Of a stretch of DNA of 64,000 bases, positions 45,431 to 58,067 are shown piece after piece. The first letter of the stretch is position 1, and every line of letters begins with the position of its first letter. The translations under genes and the position numbers were made by a program. Source of the DNA: Enoplosus armatus (Eukaryota > Chordata > Actinopteri > Centrarchiformes > Enoplosidae); the NCBI RefSeq assembly GCF_043641665.1, contig NC_092194.1:1178001-1242000 (forward strand), given 5' to 3'. The notes under the pieces are model-generated. The model made no database searches. It was not told the DNA's origin and saw only the letters and a program-made list of their open reading frames with translations.

Positions 45431-46345
45431 GCTAAGATAAGATAAGATAAGCCTTTACAATGCTTTAATGTTCCAGCAGCATACAGGAGAGTGCAATAGA
45501 GACATAAGTAGAAAAACAAGATATAATGAATAAAAGCAATAAAGACCACTAAAACTAAAAAAACAACTGTAATTTCCAAATTTCCAAATTCACAGAACGA
45601 AAGAAATAACAGTAAAGTAACTGTGCTGCCAGAGTGTCCTGCATGGGGGGGGACGTGTTCTCCCTCAGTGATGATAGCTTAGCCATCATTCTCCTTTCTC
45701 CCACCACTTCCACTGAGTCCAGGGGGGGGGCATCCCAGAACAGAGCTGGCCTTCTTAATCAGTCTGTCCAGTTTCTTCCTGTCAGCAGCTGAGATGCTGC
45801 AGTCCCAGCAGGCCACTCCATAAAAGATGGCTGATGCCACCACAGAGTCAGTGAAGGTCTTCAAGAGTGGCCCCCCTGCACTCCAAAAGACCTGAGTCTC
45901 CTGAGCAGGTAGAGTCTGCTCTGGCCCTTCTTGTACAGTCCAGTCCAGTTTATTGTTCAGGTGAACACCCAGGTACTTGTAAGATTTCACCATCTCAGTG
46001 TCCATTCTCTGGATGTTCACCGGTGTGGGAGGGGTGTGTTTGCACCGGCGGAAGTCCACCACTATCCCTTTGGTTTTCCCCGTGCTGTGAGAGGCTGGTC
46101 CACCCCTTTGCGCTCCAACTTGTCCCCCAGAAGCGTGGGCTGTATGGTGTTAAAGGCACTGGAGAAGTCAGAGAACACGATTCTCACAGTGCTACCGGCC
46201 TTTTCCAGGTGAGCGAGTGATCTGTGGAGGAGGTAGATGACAGCGTCATCAATGCCAGGTTGATAGGCGAACTGTAGCGGGTCCAAAGACGGCCTCACCA
46301 GGGGGCGGAGGTGGAAAAGGACCAGCCTCTGCCAAGACTGAGTCT
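45431..46345 (-). mobile_element. LINE relic: RT pieces plus 3' region and (TTATC)n tail
   Basis: Minus strand. RPSLDPLQFAYQPGIDDAVI and IVFSDFSSAFNTIQPTLLGDKL (46298-46130) are the RT fingers and motif A (FxDFSSAFNT). A deletion then removes the YADD core. The frame resumes at VDFRRCKHTPPTPVNI and MVKSYKYLGVHLNNKLDWT (46062-45950), then TFTDSVVASAIFYGVACW (about 45850-45790) and KKLDRLIKKASSVLGCP. The 3' region runs to 45433, where tandem aagat units on the plus strand form a short simple tail, usual for LINE 3' ends. The wording resembles the fish LINE whose endonuclease part is at 52.8-53.8 kb. Confidence 0.8.
45433..45451. repeat. (TAAGA)n tail of the LINE copy
   Basis: About four taaga units at the 3' end of the minus-strand LINE. 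Confidence 0.7.
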
Positions 46346-47849
46346 GGGTTTAGGAGAAGCTAAAACACCAGATAACATTAGAATCGGGATATTTCTTTAC
46401 CAAACATCCAGAGGACGATTTAGAACACAACCTGACGTTCATGTTACAATAGCTTTCCTTTTATATATTTTGCTGTTTGTCTCATAGCCACTTCCTGTCT
46501 AATTTCCAAACCTTGCAGTTGACTTATCGTAGAGCGGTGAACCATGGTACTATGCAGGTGAAGGGAGCTGTGAGAGAAGAAAACACTTCTTTTCACAAAA
46601 TGTTTGCTCATATTAGGAGTAACTTCGGACTGACTGTATTACTGGAACAGCTTTATTAGTGGATATGAGAGCGGCAGTCGTATTTCCTTTTTTCATATAA
46701 TACCAACCTTCCCAATAAATAACTATTTAATTGGAACTTCAGGTTTCTTTTATGTTTTTATTTATTGGTATAGAAAAAGAACATATTTTCTATTTAGGTC
46801 ATGCTGAGGGCAGAACAAGCCATCCTTCTAAGTTAAGATGTCTGTTATTGAACATTATTAAGACAGTATTATTGCCAGGAGAAAGTTCTGCCTCTTTGAA
46901 ATGTTGTTAATGAGTATTTTAAAGAACACTTTCATGCAAACCAAGGTACTTGTACAACCGATTCTTATTACAATAAAGCATCTGAATTGAGAACGTAAAG
47001 ATATGATATAATAAGAGGGTTTGCAGTGATCTTCCTGAAGAGGTCTTCACGGTTGTTTTCAGGCTTTGAAATCAGTAGTCATCCTGTTTTTTTCAAAAGG
47101 ATACAGAGAGAGTGATTCTCCGAGTCTCTGCTATAGGAGGAACAGTGCGTCTGTCTGACTCAGGGCCATTCAAATTCGTATTACACAAGCCTGCTGGCTC
47201 AGAGACGGCATCCAAAGAAACTCTTATCAAACGGATGAAATGAAAAGATCCTCATGTTGCATTTAGAAAAGGCGTAATTGCTCCGGTGTGAGTTAAGATA
47301 TGTTGGGACAGGGATTCTGTTGCATCACGCCGGCAATCAGGAACAAGCGGCCTTAGGTACGAAACTCTTGATTAAGATCATCCAAATCACAGTCAGTCAA
47401 TCACACGCTTGTTTCCTTCGAATGTCCAATCGGCAAGAGAGTTGAAGGTCTCTTAAGAAAAAGGCCCAAGACATGTCCAAAGGCAGAAGTGTGGATTTGA
47501 TCTACTCTCAACTCCCAAGCTGTTTTTTTAAAAAGGGCATAAATACTACAACTGAGTGCTTAAGTACTGCCAACTGTTAGAATGTGATAAAAAAAACAAC
47601 CTTTTTGTAACCTTGAGCATCAGCTCGCTCACACATCATGTTTCAGCTCATCAATTCTCTTTATTAGACTTGTATAACGAATATATATATAAGTATAACG
47701 AATATAAAGGATACCTTTTTTCCTCCACACTTGCTTGTTTATTAGAGCCCAAACAATTGGAATTGCTTGTATTATTTATTTAATTTTTTCCCCCACTTTT
47801 GCACTATTTTCGAATCCGCTCTATCTTGATTTCTGAAAGCAATTTGTTT
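46346..47849. other. Unassigned non-coding DNA
   Basis: AT-rich, short frames only. Confidence 0.55.
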
Positions 47850-47943
47850 CCGGTTGATGCAGTCCTTTATCTTCCGGTTGATGCAGTCCTTTACCTTTCG
47901 GGTTGATGCAGTCCTTTATCTTCCGGTTGATGCAGTCCTTTTT
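47850..47943 (+). repeat. Minisatellite, four units of about 24 bases
   Basis: Unit ccggttgatgcagtccttta plus tctt, repeated head to tail four times. The third unit has two changes (cgggttg and preceding acctttc). The open frame across it simply translates the repeat. Confidence 0.9.
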
Positions 47944-49559
47944 GCAACAACGCTATCCACACAAATTTGCATGTACTTGTTATTGTTTCGGTGGCCTCAT
48001 CAATTTCCAAATCATGAAACACGTCCCAGTTTGTGCAAAGGAAAGATCCCCTATCTCTTGACGATACAGTCACTGTTTTTTGTCTGTGGTTAACTGCTCT
48101 TAAACCCAGTCTTGTAGGTTGGAATTAGGTGTGCTGTATTGTGGTCAGAATTTGACAAAGGGGGCTGAAAAGCTGCGTTGTCTCGTGTGTCACATTTAAC
48201 ATACTGTTCAAAACCAGGGGAGGGACGGTTCTAATTAACAGTGATGGAAATCATCATTAATGTCATGTATAGGGGGTCGCAAGAGCCATCAAGTTTGTGT
48301 TATTTGGACTAGACACAGCAACAGTGTCTCTGGTAGATTTAGCTCTTTGGCTAGCGCGACAGTATTTAGCACTGGGGATTAATTAACCCTGCAGCCCTAC
48401 AAAACAGGGACACACATTTAATGAGAGAGCTTTAAGATATATATTTAAAAACCCCCACAAAGGTTGGTGAGCTGTTGCTTTCCAACAAGCTCAAAGAGGA
48501 CATGTTGGTGTTACAAAGATATATCTCAGTATAGGGCTGAAGAGCCCTGTAAAATCAATACTGCAGTTAATCACCATGAGCCTCTCGTTTACTCCTACCA
48601 ACATTCTGATGATGATGCAAACAGCTCAACAGACAATACAGCACTTCTGGAATTCTCAGCTCCTTTGAGGCGAATAAAAACACCAATATTGCAAGTGTTG
48701 TACTTGACAAAGCAACACAGGGTTGGAGCCCCTCGGGCAGCTAGGGCAGTAATTTTACTTTTAACTATCCCAGCCTGTCCCTGCGTGGCAGCCAGACGCT
48801 TCCAGGCATCATTTTACCGAGCATCCACCGAGCTCCGTGTATTCGTTTTTCACCGCCTCGGGCTGCTTGCGCGGGAGTTTGCCCCCTCACTCTTATCAGT
48901 GAGCAGTTTGCACAGATGTATACAGATACTCCGGGGCCCTGAGGAAGTTAAGGGCAGACTGGTGGGACAGCAACAAGGAGGGAGGTGGAATTGGGTCTGC
49001 AGGGGAAGTAGAAAAACCGGCACGCAGGAGAGGTCCTCTCAGGACGAGTTTCTCTCAGGATTACAGTGCGTTGTTGTTTAGACTGCTCTGCTGTATAGTA
49101 TAAGGAGAAGTCTAGGGTGCACAGACCATGTGACTTTAACATGGGAGGCTGCTGTTTGCTACCGATGAGCAACTCTGGTGCTTTCTTGTAACCATGACTA
49201 CGATCGGTCCCTAACCTCAACCAAGTAGTAGCACAATCTTTCTCTAACCTTCAAGGATGGGTCTGGTGTTATTCTGTTCCTGTTGTTCATGTCGTCAATA
49301 AATCACATAAAAAGACCTGTGTTAGTTCGTCTCAGTACTTATTGACTTGCCCTAACAAGTTCCTGCTGAAGACATAAGTCTTTCTCACAAACATGGCTTC
49401 ATTCTTCACGGCCCGGAACATACACTTCCATCGCTACAAACGCGCGCTGTGCAGCCAGTCAAATCCACATGTTTTCGAAAAGATACCATCAGGTCAGGCT
49501 TAAATGTGTATAAAAAGCCATGCAGAATATATTTCCATTCGATGAAATGGTGCAGCAAT
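47944..49559. other. Unassigned DNA with a 205-codon open frame
   Basis: The plus frame 48464-49081 is the second longest in the window but has no motif, signal peptide or membrane segment I can identify. Surrounding sequence shows no clear promoter or splice structure. I do not call it a gene. Confidence 0.45.
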
Positions 49560-49785
49560 ACTTTTAATTCCTACGGTGCCTGTAAGAGGCTAAAAATGCT
49601 CAGTTATTTTTGTAAAACATATGGGCACTGTGGTGTTTGGCAAGCAGGGAGCTTTGGGGAAGTTTTTTCTGATCTAAACCAAGCGTCTAAGGGTAGAGGG
49701 TGTTGTATTTGTCTGCGACAACTGTAAAGCCCTTCGAGGCAAATTTGTGACTTCGGCCTGAATAAATAAAATTGACTTGCTGTAT
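49560..49785 (+). mobile_element. LINE 3'-untranslated tail-like fragment
   Basis: It reads aagcagggagctttggggaa in a ggcaagcagggagcttt context, then gggtagagggtgttgtattt, caactgtaaagcccttcgag, gcaaatttgtgacttc and aataaataaaattgacttgc. I recall this order from the 3' end of a widespread fish LINE (Rex1/L2-like) with an aattgact simple tail. No coding part remains. Confidence 0.6.
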
Positions 49786-50045
49786 CAGGCTTTGGATACA
49801 CGCACAATACTTGTTAGTAGCATACATACATTCATCATTGGTCTGGATCTGCACAAAAAAAATTGAAACTGAAAAAAAAAAAGATCGGAGATCAGAAAAC
49901 GCACATGTAAATACCCTCTAGAACGATACATGGAAGCATTTCCTGGTCTGAAACCCCCCCTGTCAGCGGGGCGACACCATTTGTCTGCGCCTTCAAAGCT
50001 CTTACAAATCACTGTCGAAGTACACATCTGTTTTATGATCTGACA

Positions 50046-50205
50046 AATCTGGGGTTAAGGTTTAGGCACAAAAGCGACTTGGTCAGAGTTAGAGGCGCGG
50101 CCACGGTTTGGGTTAAAATGACGTTTCGTTAAGGTTAAGGGGAGCTCTGTCTTCACGGTTACAGTAACAAACGTGTGGTTAAGGTTTGGGAATGATCGTG
50201 GCCAT
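50046..50205 (+). repeat. gtttaggcac-type dispersed repeat
   Basis: It contains ggttaaggtttaggcacaaa, agcgacttggtcagagttag, ggttaaaatgacgtttcgtt and aacgtgtggttaaggtttgg. It shares the core with 1-75 and 20835-20965 and repeats ggttaagg or gttaagg internally. Confidence 0.5.
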
Positions 50206-51555
50206 GGTTGAAGAAACTGACTGACTGTTTTCAGAGCTTTTGTGATGGCCTTCTAACGACCAAAGGTGGACATAACTTTGGTTGTTGTTGAACATAGATT
50301 TGTTTGAGCAGTCATTTTCTACCTTATGTCATGTTAAATCGACCAAATTGAAGGTATTTTGGAGGATTGTCTCCAGTTATCCCTGAAAGAAAGCAGTCCC
50401 CTTGTTACTGCCGTCAAACGGGATACAGGTTAACCCTTTACTGGTTGTATTTGAGACCCTTTTTTTTGACGGAACTGATCATTGTCGATGACTATGAAAA
50501 TGCAGAAGTGGTGAATGCTCTAGAAGCAACACCGCCTGACTTCCTCCTTCGCTCTCGTTGGAATTACTACAACCACTAGAGGGCTTTGTCACTTCAGCGT
50601 GAGCAGATATTGTTTTTCGGGCCCAGTTCCCTGAAAGGACTGGTGCTGTTGTGTGTTTTTTTCTTGGGAGGATAGCCTCATAAAAAAAAGTAGTACCTCT
50701 CCTCATAACAAATAGATATTTTTAGCAACTTTGACTTTGAGAATACATTTCTGTACTGTCTGTCTTCCTGCACAATCTGTTTAGATGACGAGTGTAACTA
50801 CTTTCCAAAGCCATTTGTTTCGTCACTTGTCTGTCAAACTCTCAGAGAGCAAAAAACTTACCGCAAACACAAAAGAATAAATGTGGACTGACAGAGGCGA
50901 AAACTGCATTTTCCAAGGCTATACACCCCCCTCCCCGGGACTCTACATTAGGCCTCAGCGATAGACAGTCAATATCTCTCATCCTTATTCTCTTGGGGGT
51001 TTTTCTGGCAAGGGCAGGACTGCTGAGCTACGGCCATTGTGGCCCACAGGGGCAAACAGGCAAGGCAGCAGTAATGAGCAGCGCAGCCTCTCTTCTCTCC
51101 ACTCCAAATTACCCCGCTGAGGCTGGAGGAGAGAATGGGCAGGGAGGAGGAGGAAGACACCCCCAGGCAAAGTTATGCTTGTTGAACCACTCAATCACCT
51201 CACATTAACATCTTAAAACTCAGTGCTGTGCCTCCGGAGAGCTCGGCACAAACGCCACTACGCGGCAATTAAAGGCGCGCTTGTGGAGAGTTGACAAACT
51301 GCTGCCTCCTCGCTGATTTTTTTTTTCTTGGACTCCTGCTTGCTGTCTGCTGCTCAAGTTCTCCCTAGCTGGTCGCTCTTACTCACTCGAGTTAGAAATC
51401 ACCATATTCAGGAAGGTTTCACTACTGGGCTTATTTTCATTTCAGTTGTCTGGTATACATTTAATTAGTTCAGTTTTCCTCTTATAGTGTGTTGCAGCAT
51501 CATCCTATATACTCACACTATGAAATATATTCTGTTGCTGACTTAAAGGGGACCT

Positions 51556-51604
<49 letters not shown>

Positions 51605-52619
51605 TTGCCGAATTTCCAAATAATGTGGTAAACATATGTAAAAGTAATCCCTGAGAGCCAAAAGCTCAGGCTTCGGAACGCTACATTTCCAACATTTTTT
51701 TTCTACTTTCGTGCATTGCTGACGTCAGACAGGCACGGATTTCCTTATATGGTCATCTGCTCCAGGCACGGCCATGAAGAAGAAGAAAAAAAAAGGAAAG
51801 CAAGGAAAGTTGGTCAGTTAGTTTTTTGCTTTTTACTTGTTGCTAAAGTAATCGCTAACTACTGCTGCTAACTGTAGCTGCGGTTAGCTGTGCGGCTAGC
51901 GGCCCTCTTAGCTCGCCGACTCGAACCACCTTTTTTGATTGATTCGTGGAGCCCGGGCCTGGAAACCAGCCAATCAGAGCAGAGCCAGAAACACCCCAAG
52001 CTCTTCAAACGTGTCCTAAAATGTTCAGAACTGAAAACGTGTCCTCTAAAAAACGGCAGAGCGAGAGAGAGCGTTCCAACATGGCCAGTGCAAGACTGGC
52101 CATATCTGAAGTGTGATGTAGACCGATCTGCTGTGGCACCTACACGTTGTAGGTACTGTTTGTATCACAGGGTTGTGCTGTGCTTGGCATGGAAAATGAA
52201 AAAGACATGCATCGAATATTGATGGTAGAGATGGAAAGGACACTCCGGAGCTGAGCGTTCAGTTTGACCACGTTTCTGAAATGCTTAAGTATAAAAGCCA
52301 GTTCTCAAATACTGTACTACAAGATAATAAATAAATGAACGAATAATGATGGATAGCTTTGATGGTTGTCATCATTTTTACACTATTTCTGAGAAGTCAA
52401 TTCTGATAAACCCCTCAGTTTTACCATCTGACATTAATTGTCTGCTGGCTGTTTCTTGCTCCTATCGATTCCTGTTTCCAGTTCTCGGCATATTATTTGA
52501 TCCAAAAAAAGAAAAAAAAGAAATTAAAATATATGCTGAAAAGCAAAGTCCAGCAGATTTCTTCTTACTTTTTATATTTATTCGTTTATCATAACTTTCG
52601 TATTTGAACTACTAACTTT
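50206..52619. other. Unassigned DNA; (TA)n tract; possible TTAA-type repeat end at 51543
   Basis: The text acttaaaggggaccttg at 51541-51557 looks like the left end of a TTAA-type repeat, but no right end is seen. No gene recognised. Confidence 0.5.
51558..51600. repeat. (TA)n microsatellite
   Basis: About 21 units. Confidence 0.9.
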
Positions 52620-53810
52620 TTGAAGTTGAGCCCTCTACAGACATGCTGGTGGAGAGAGTTCTGGTATTTTTTTCACTCTGGAATTACTTTCATTCAGACA
52701 TGGTGCAGTCGCGCGGCAACTTCTGGGTCGCATTGTTTACTCCAGAGATCAGCTTCAGATAGCCTTGAAGCCGGCCGGCTTGGAGGCCAGAACATCGGAG
52801 ATCCCCGCGGAAATCTGGAGAAAAAACACAGAGGAGGGAACGAGGCGACAAGGTAAGAGAGGTGGGTCGAGACAGCAGAGGCTTATGGAGAAGAGGAGAT
52901 ATAAACCGGGCCCCCCCCCCTCATCATGGGCAACGTGACATCGCTGGCAAACAAGATGAATGAGCTAACAGCGCTGGCCAAGAGTCAGAGGGAGTAGCGG
53001 GAGTGTAGTTTAATGTGCTTTACAGAGACATGGCTGCACCAGGACATTCCCGACGACAACGTCTCCATCGACAGCTTTCAGACCGTCCAGGCCGACAGGG
53101 ATTGCACCGGAAGCGGTAAGCGCAAAGGAGGAGGGGCTTGCCGTTCTAGCCAACAGGTGGTGCAATCCTTCCCACATCACCATCAAGGATCGTGTCTGTT
53201 GCCCGGACATTGAACTATTTGTCCCGGGAGTTCTCGCATGCCGTTGTTGTGAATGTTTACATCCCCCCCTCTGCCAACCCGACGTCGGCGTGTGACGTCA
53301 TTCACTCTGCCATAGCCCGTTTACAGACTCATCGCTATCTCGGGTGACTTCAACCACGTCACCATGGCTAAGACACTTCCCACCTTCACTCGGTATGTGA
53401 GCTGTCCTACTGGAGAGGAGAGAACCCTGGACACTTGCATACAGCTCCTCTCCCATCCCCCCTCTGGGTAGGTCAGACCGCAACCTAGTGCACCTTAACC
53501 CCTGCTATGTGCCTCTGGTGAAGAGCCAGCCTGCAACCATAAGGACAGTGAGGAGATGGTCGGAGGAGGCTTATGAGACACTTCAGGGATGTTTTGAGGT
53601 GACTGACTGGCAGGCGCTCTGTGAGCCGCATGGAGAGGACATTGATGGGCTCACAGAGTGCATCACAGACTACATCAACTTCTGTGTGGACTCCACTGTC
53701 CCAGCAAGGACTGTCCATTGTTATTCTAACAACTAGCCAGGAGGTGAGAAAGATTCAGGGGGAACTGAAGGTGAAGATCAGGGATAATGAAGGTAGCGAT
53801 TTGTAATCGT
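52620..53810 (+). mobile_element. LINE 5' part: leader plus endonuclease domain relic
   Basis: Plus strand. From 52926 the frame reads LANKMNELTALAKSQRE, an in-frame TAG at 52995, then RECSLMCFTETWLHQDIPDD (the CFTETWL motif of apurinic-type LINE endonucleases). Later pieces, in shifted frames, are HAVVVNVYIPPSANP (53235-53279), ISGDFNHVTMAKTLP (about 53333-53375, the GDFN motif) and GRSDRNLVHLNPC (53467-53505). In the last, the catalytic SDH has become SDR. The frame 53488-53736 then continues through VTDWQALCEPHGED and ends at a stop; a shifted EVRKIQGELKVKIR follows. No RT domain is attached. Multiple stops and shifts make it dead. Sequence from 52620 may be the 5' UTR. Confidence 0.8.
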
Positions 53811-54146
53811 AGGTAAAACAGTGCGAGTCAGCAAAGCAGCAGGACAGACAGGAAGACTTTAGGGATTCATTGTAAATAATGAATGTGCATAGTCTTACTT
53901 GCAAGTTCAAACTGTGGTAGTATAGAGTCCAGAGGACGGCAGGAGTGGGCCAGGGAGAAGTGCAGGCAGGCATTTTGCAGATCGGGCCGTTCAGGTGCAA
54001 GTTCCAGGCTCGAAAAGCAATGGCAAGGACACTTCGACAGGAGGATCACACCCCCCAACCCGCTCTGGTCCCTGCTCCACTGCACCACCATGCCGCCCAA
54101 AAGAGAAAGTTTGTTTGTTTGTTTTGACTCAAACCCACATACGCCG
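53811..54146. other. Unassigned non-coding DNA
   Basis: Overlapping frames on both strands (53867-54302) without motifs. Confidence 0.5.
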
Positions 54147-54384
54147 TCCTGCTGCCCCAAATGCTCACCAGAACGCCAAATGTGGATTAATCCGCAGCTG
54201 AAAATAGTCTCCAAACAAATGCCCTATTACCTCCTGCTTCGAGTAACAACCGTTAAAAAAAACTACAGTGAGCAGCTGTTTCAGAAAAGTAATGATTTTT
54301 AAAAAAAATTTTTTTTTTAAGGCAACTATATATTTGTGAGGTGTTTTTTAAAGATTTACATCTTCAGTAGGAGCCAATGGGCTT
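54147..54384 (+). repeat. Dispersed repeat, partner of 23697-23896
   Basis: It shares ccaaatgctcaccagaac, gctgaaaatagtct, gagcagctgtttcag and gccaatgggct with the copy near 23.8 kb and is the longer copy. Class unknown. Confidence 0.7.
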
Positions 54385-57300
54385 GTTGTCTGATTTCAAA
54401 GGTTTTACATAAATTCATTCAGTGAGGTAGCCGACCCATCCTGCCCAGTCCTGACATTCCTTTTCCTGGCCCTATAACCACTCGGTGCACCTGCAGTGAT
54501 GAAGTTGATTGACACTTTTTGTCAGTGAAAGAAATTCGAAGATTCGAAACTTGCAACTCGAATGCCTGTGGCACCGTGAAGAAGGCACAGCCAAGCACAT
54601 TTTTATCACCATGTTGAACCGAGACACTGAGGACTGCATTAAAGTTGACTTGGGTGTGTACTTTCCTTCCACTCACTAGATCTCAGCTTTGGCCTTCTGT
54701 TCTCGTCTCTGTTCTGTATTGCTAGAATTACTAGCCCCCCCCCCCAACCCCCACATTGGTGGCTGGTCATTTTAGTGCACTAATACATTGAAAATCGTTT
54801 CATAAGACCGCTGCAAGAATTCAGCAAACCGAAGCTAACAGGACACAAGCTAACACGCTCGCAATGACAACGCTGGCGCGCAGATGTTAAACAGGTGCAA
54901 TGTTTCCCATGTTCGCTACCTTAGTTTAGCGCGTTAGCATGCTAACATTGGCTAATTAGCCGTAAACACAAAGTACAGCTGAGGCTGATGGGAATGTAGT
55001 CCTGCAGGGATTTGGTCTTAAAACCAAAGTATTGGACACATCAAGATGTTGGCCTGATGATGGTTTGTAATATACCAAAAAACTGTAAATTGCATGAAAT
55101 GTTTGACTCCTGGTTGCATCAAAACATAATGTTTTCTGACATTTCGTACAGTTTCTGCAACTCGTCCAGTACCACTGGACATGAAGCAGATTGTCTGGTA
55201 TTACTTTGTACTGCAACATTTTGGAGGTGTGGGGAGGAATCAGGCAGATCAGATTCAGAATGTTTCCTCAGCCCTCTGAGAGTACAGTCTATACAGGAGC
55301 AGACATGTGAAAAATGATTACCCTCAATGTTGAAAAATGTTCCGGGAGGATTCTCACACATCTCTCTCGCCGGTTCTCTCTTTTACAAGATACAGTAAAT
55401 GACTTTTAATAGTCTTTTCCCGCGTTGTAGCAGGAAAAGGTCAGGAGTAAAAGTCTGCCTGACACCGGAGGTTTTTGTGGGGTAATTTAAAGACATGTCA
55501 AGAAAGACCTTTCGCCTGTGAGCGGGGAGAAACGTTCCATATTTACGACGCCTGTGTTTGAAGGGTATTAAAGAAGTAAGTGAGAGGGTGCTCTCTGATC
55601 ACTTGAGTTGTATAAGAAAAGATGTGTTTTTGGCCCTGGTGGCTCAGGATCCTGATCCCACAGGCTGAATGGAGCTCAGCACGCAGGACAGGTTGAAAAT
55701 GTGGACAAACAAGACGGGGTTCTGAGTCGATATGGCACCATGCCCCTTGATAAGAGCGAAAAAAGCCTGTGCTGTCAATGAGAGACAGGAGCGGGAGCTC
55801 CCCCGCCATCAGTGGACTTCAGATCGACTTCACAGCGTCGCAGCTTTGACGTGTTGTCTTCAAGGAGAAACCGCGCTAAAGCTGTACTTTCCGTAGCTGT
55901 CAGTATTTTTGAAAAATACTACATGAGAACTTCTGATGACTTTTAGGGGAAAGCGGAAAGAAAACGATGGACCAGAAGAACGAACACGTTATTGTTAGAT
56001 TATCAGTGTTCGTCTTACCCTGTTCTCCTCTGTAGTGTAACTAATAAGAATATGCATCAGAATAAATGATGCAAAAGTCGCACTTAATTGCTGATCTGGG
56101 ACCCCAAATGTAATACCTCACCACGCCATTAGTGAGGTATAACAGGTCATTTGTTCGATGAGGGCCGAGTGCAGCGGGATAATTTGGGGTAGAGGGGATA
56201 TGTATATAATATTTTTAATTAAATGTAAACTTTAATATTTAAAACACGGGCTTCTAATCCCAAACTGTTCTCTCTTCACGCTGTGATGCTCTCTGACAAC
56301 AGTCGGCGGCGAGCAGGGCTGGAGTTAGCCACGAACGGAAGATGTTGACGAGGCAGCCCGGAGGTTGAGCAGCGCCCGGCTCTCCCCTCCCTCCCTCATG
56401 GTGGAAGCATCCTGACAGGCCTCGGGGCTCCGCCGCGGCACCGCCGACCCCTCTGCAAACGCGTTTTGTTTTTTTTATTTTCGCGAGGAATGCGCTGCCC
56501 AACGCCTGACAATAACACATCCACATATCTGAAGGAAAAAGCCATTTGATTTACACTCCGCTGCCTGCACTGCTCCTCCGGCTATTTATTTTTAGGTGTA
56601 ATTCTTTTTTTCCCATACTCCAACTCCGGAGCGCTACTGCCCACATGTTGACTGGCCGCTCAGCTAGCCACGGGAGAGTTGAGCCCAGTAGATGCGTTGA
56701 GTTATGAAAAGATATGTGGAATGTGGATGGAGATGCAGTCATACACAGCAGCCACTGAGCTCTCTTGTCAGTGAGTTTGACAAGAGTTAGTCAAGATATC
56801 GTCAGAACTTCATCACGTTATTTATACCCCACACAGTATCGGCGCCGCACTCTCTTTTGCATTTGGTTCGGGGGTTGTTTTTTTTTTTGTTGCTTATATT
56901 TTTGTGTCTATGTTCCTCCGTCTTGTTTCCGCCAGTCATGCTGTGCCTATATCAGCATCGTAATAACCTTGTCATCACTCAGATGTGTAACCTGAAATAT
57001 CAGTGGAATTGGTTCTCATGCAAACAACAAAACATACCTATTAGAATCAGACTATATCAGATTAAAATCTGGTGTATGTATTTCAATAAACAAAAAAAAG
57101 TCTAATTTGTCCAGGGGGCAGGAGGCGACGTCAACGCATTCCAGGCGGCACGCGTTCTCGGCACTCCACAGAAACAACGGAACAGGTCATGGATCCGTGA
57201 TTCTGGTCTTGGCAATAGTTGGTGACCAATTGGCTTGCAACGGAATCGTCTCTAGTACACAGCGGTGGCACATTGAGAATTTTGTTTGAGTTATTTCAGG

Positions 57301-58034
57301 TATGTGAGCATGAATAATATACATAATATAATAATACAACATATGTCTATTTATATCGAAACACACGACGCACTAACAAATCAAAAGGTCTGTCCCTGCA
57401 GCATGCAGTTCTCGGCATGGTGTTGTCATTAACACCCTTGAATGTTGTTCTAATGAATAACTTACGTACAGCACTTTCAATTCCTGTGTGTTTAAAAAAA
57501 AAAAAAAAAAAAAGGTTTCAATACAAATAAATGTGCCTCGTCTCTGTATCGGGTTTGCTTCCGGTCCGGGCCCTTTGCAAACCCAAAACAAGGTACAGTA
57601 CAATCAGTATCAATCCAAAGCTGCAAAATATAAATGGTGGATTATCTACCAAAATTTAAATGTGGTATGGTTGTAAATGCACAGTACATTTTTGACCGTT
57701 TTAAGGTAAAACTACAATATAACAATATTTTAATCTTATATTTTGATAATTAACCTCGCACCTCTCAACTGCACTGTAAAAAAAACTCCTGTTACGCAAC
57801 ATTTACACACCTTTTGTTATAGCTAGAAACAAAAGGTAGATGCATGATGGGGAAAAAAACAAACAAACATTTGTTTGCTTCTCTTCACCATCTCTGGGAG
57901 ATTTTTTTTTTTATTCTAATAATATTCTTTCCTTGCAATTTTTCCTGCAGTGACACAGAGCCGGAGGCCGTGTTGAAAGAACCCTGCTGGAGAGTGGTGT
58001 TGTTTCTATCGCTTTCCTCTCTTCTTTATTCTCT

Positions 58035-58067
<33 letters not shown>

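Noticed and set aside
47850..47943. Repeat-spacer pattern resembling a CRISPR array
   Set aside because: Units are contiguous with no unique spacers, and the genome is eukaryotic; it is a minisatellite.
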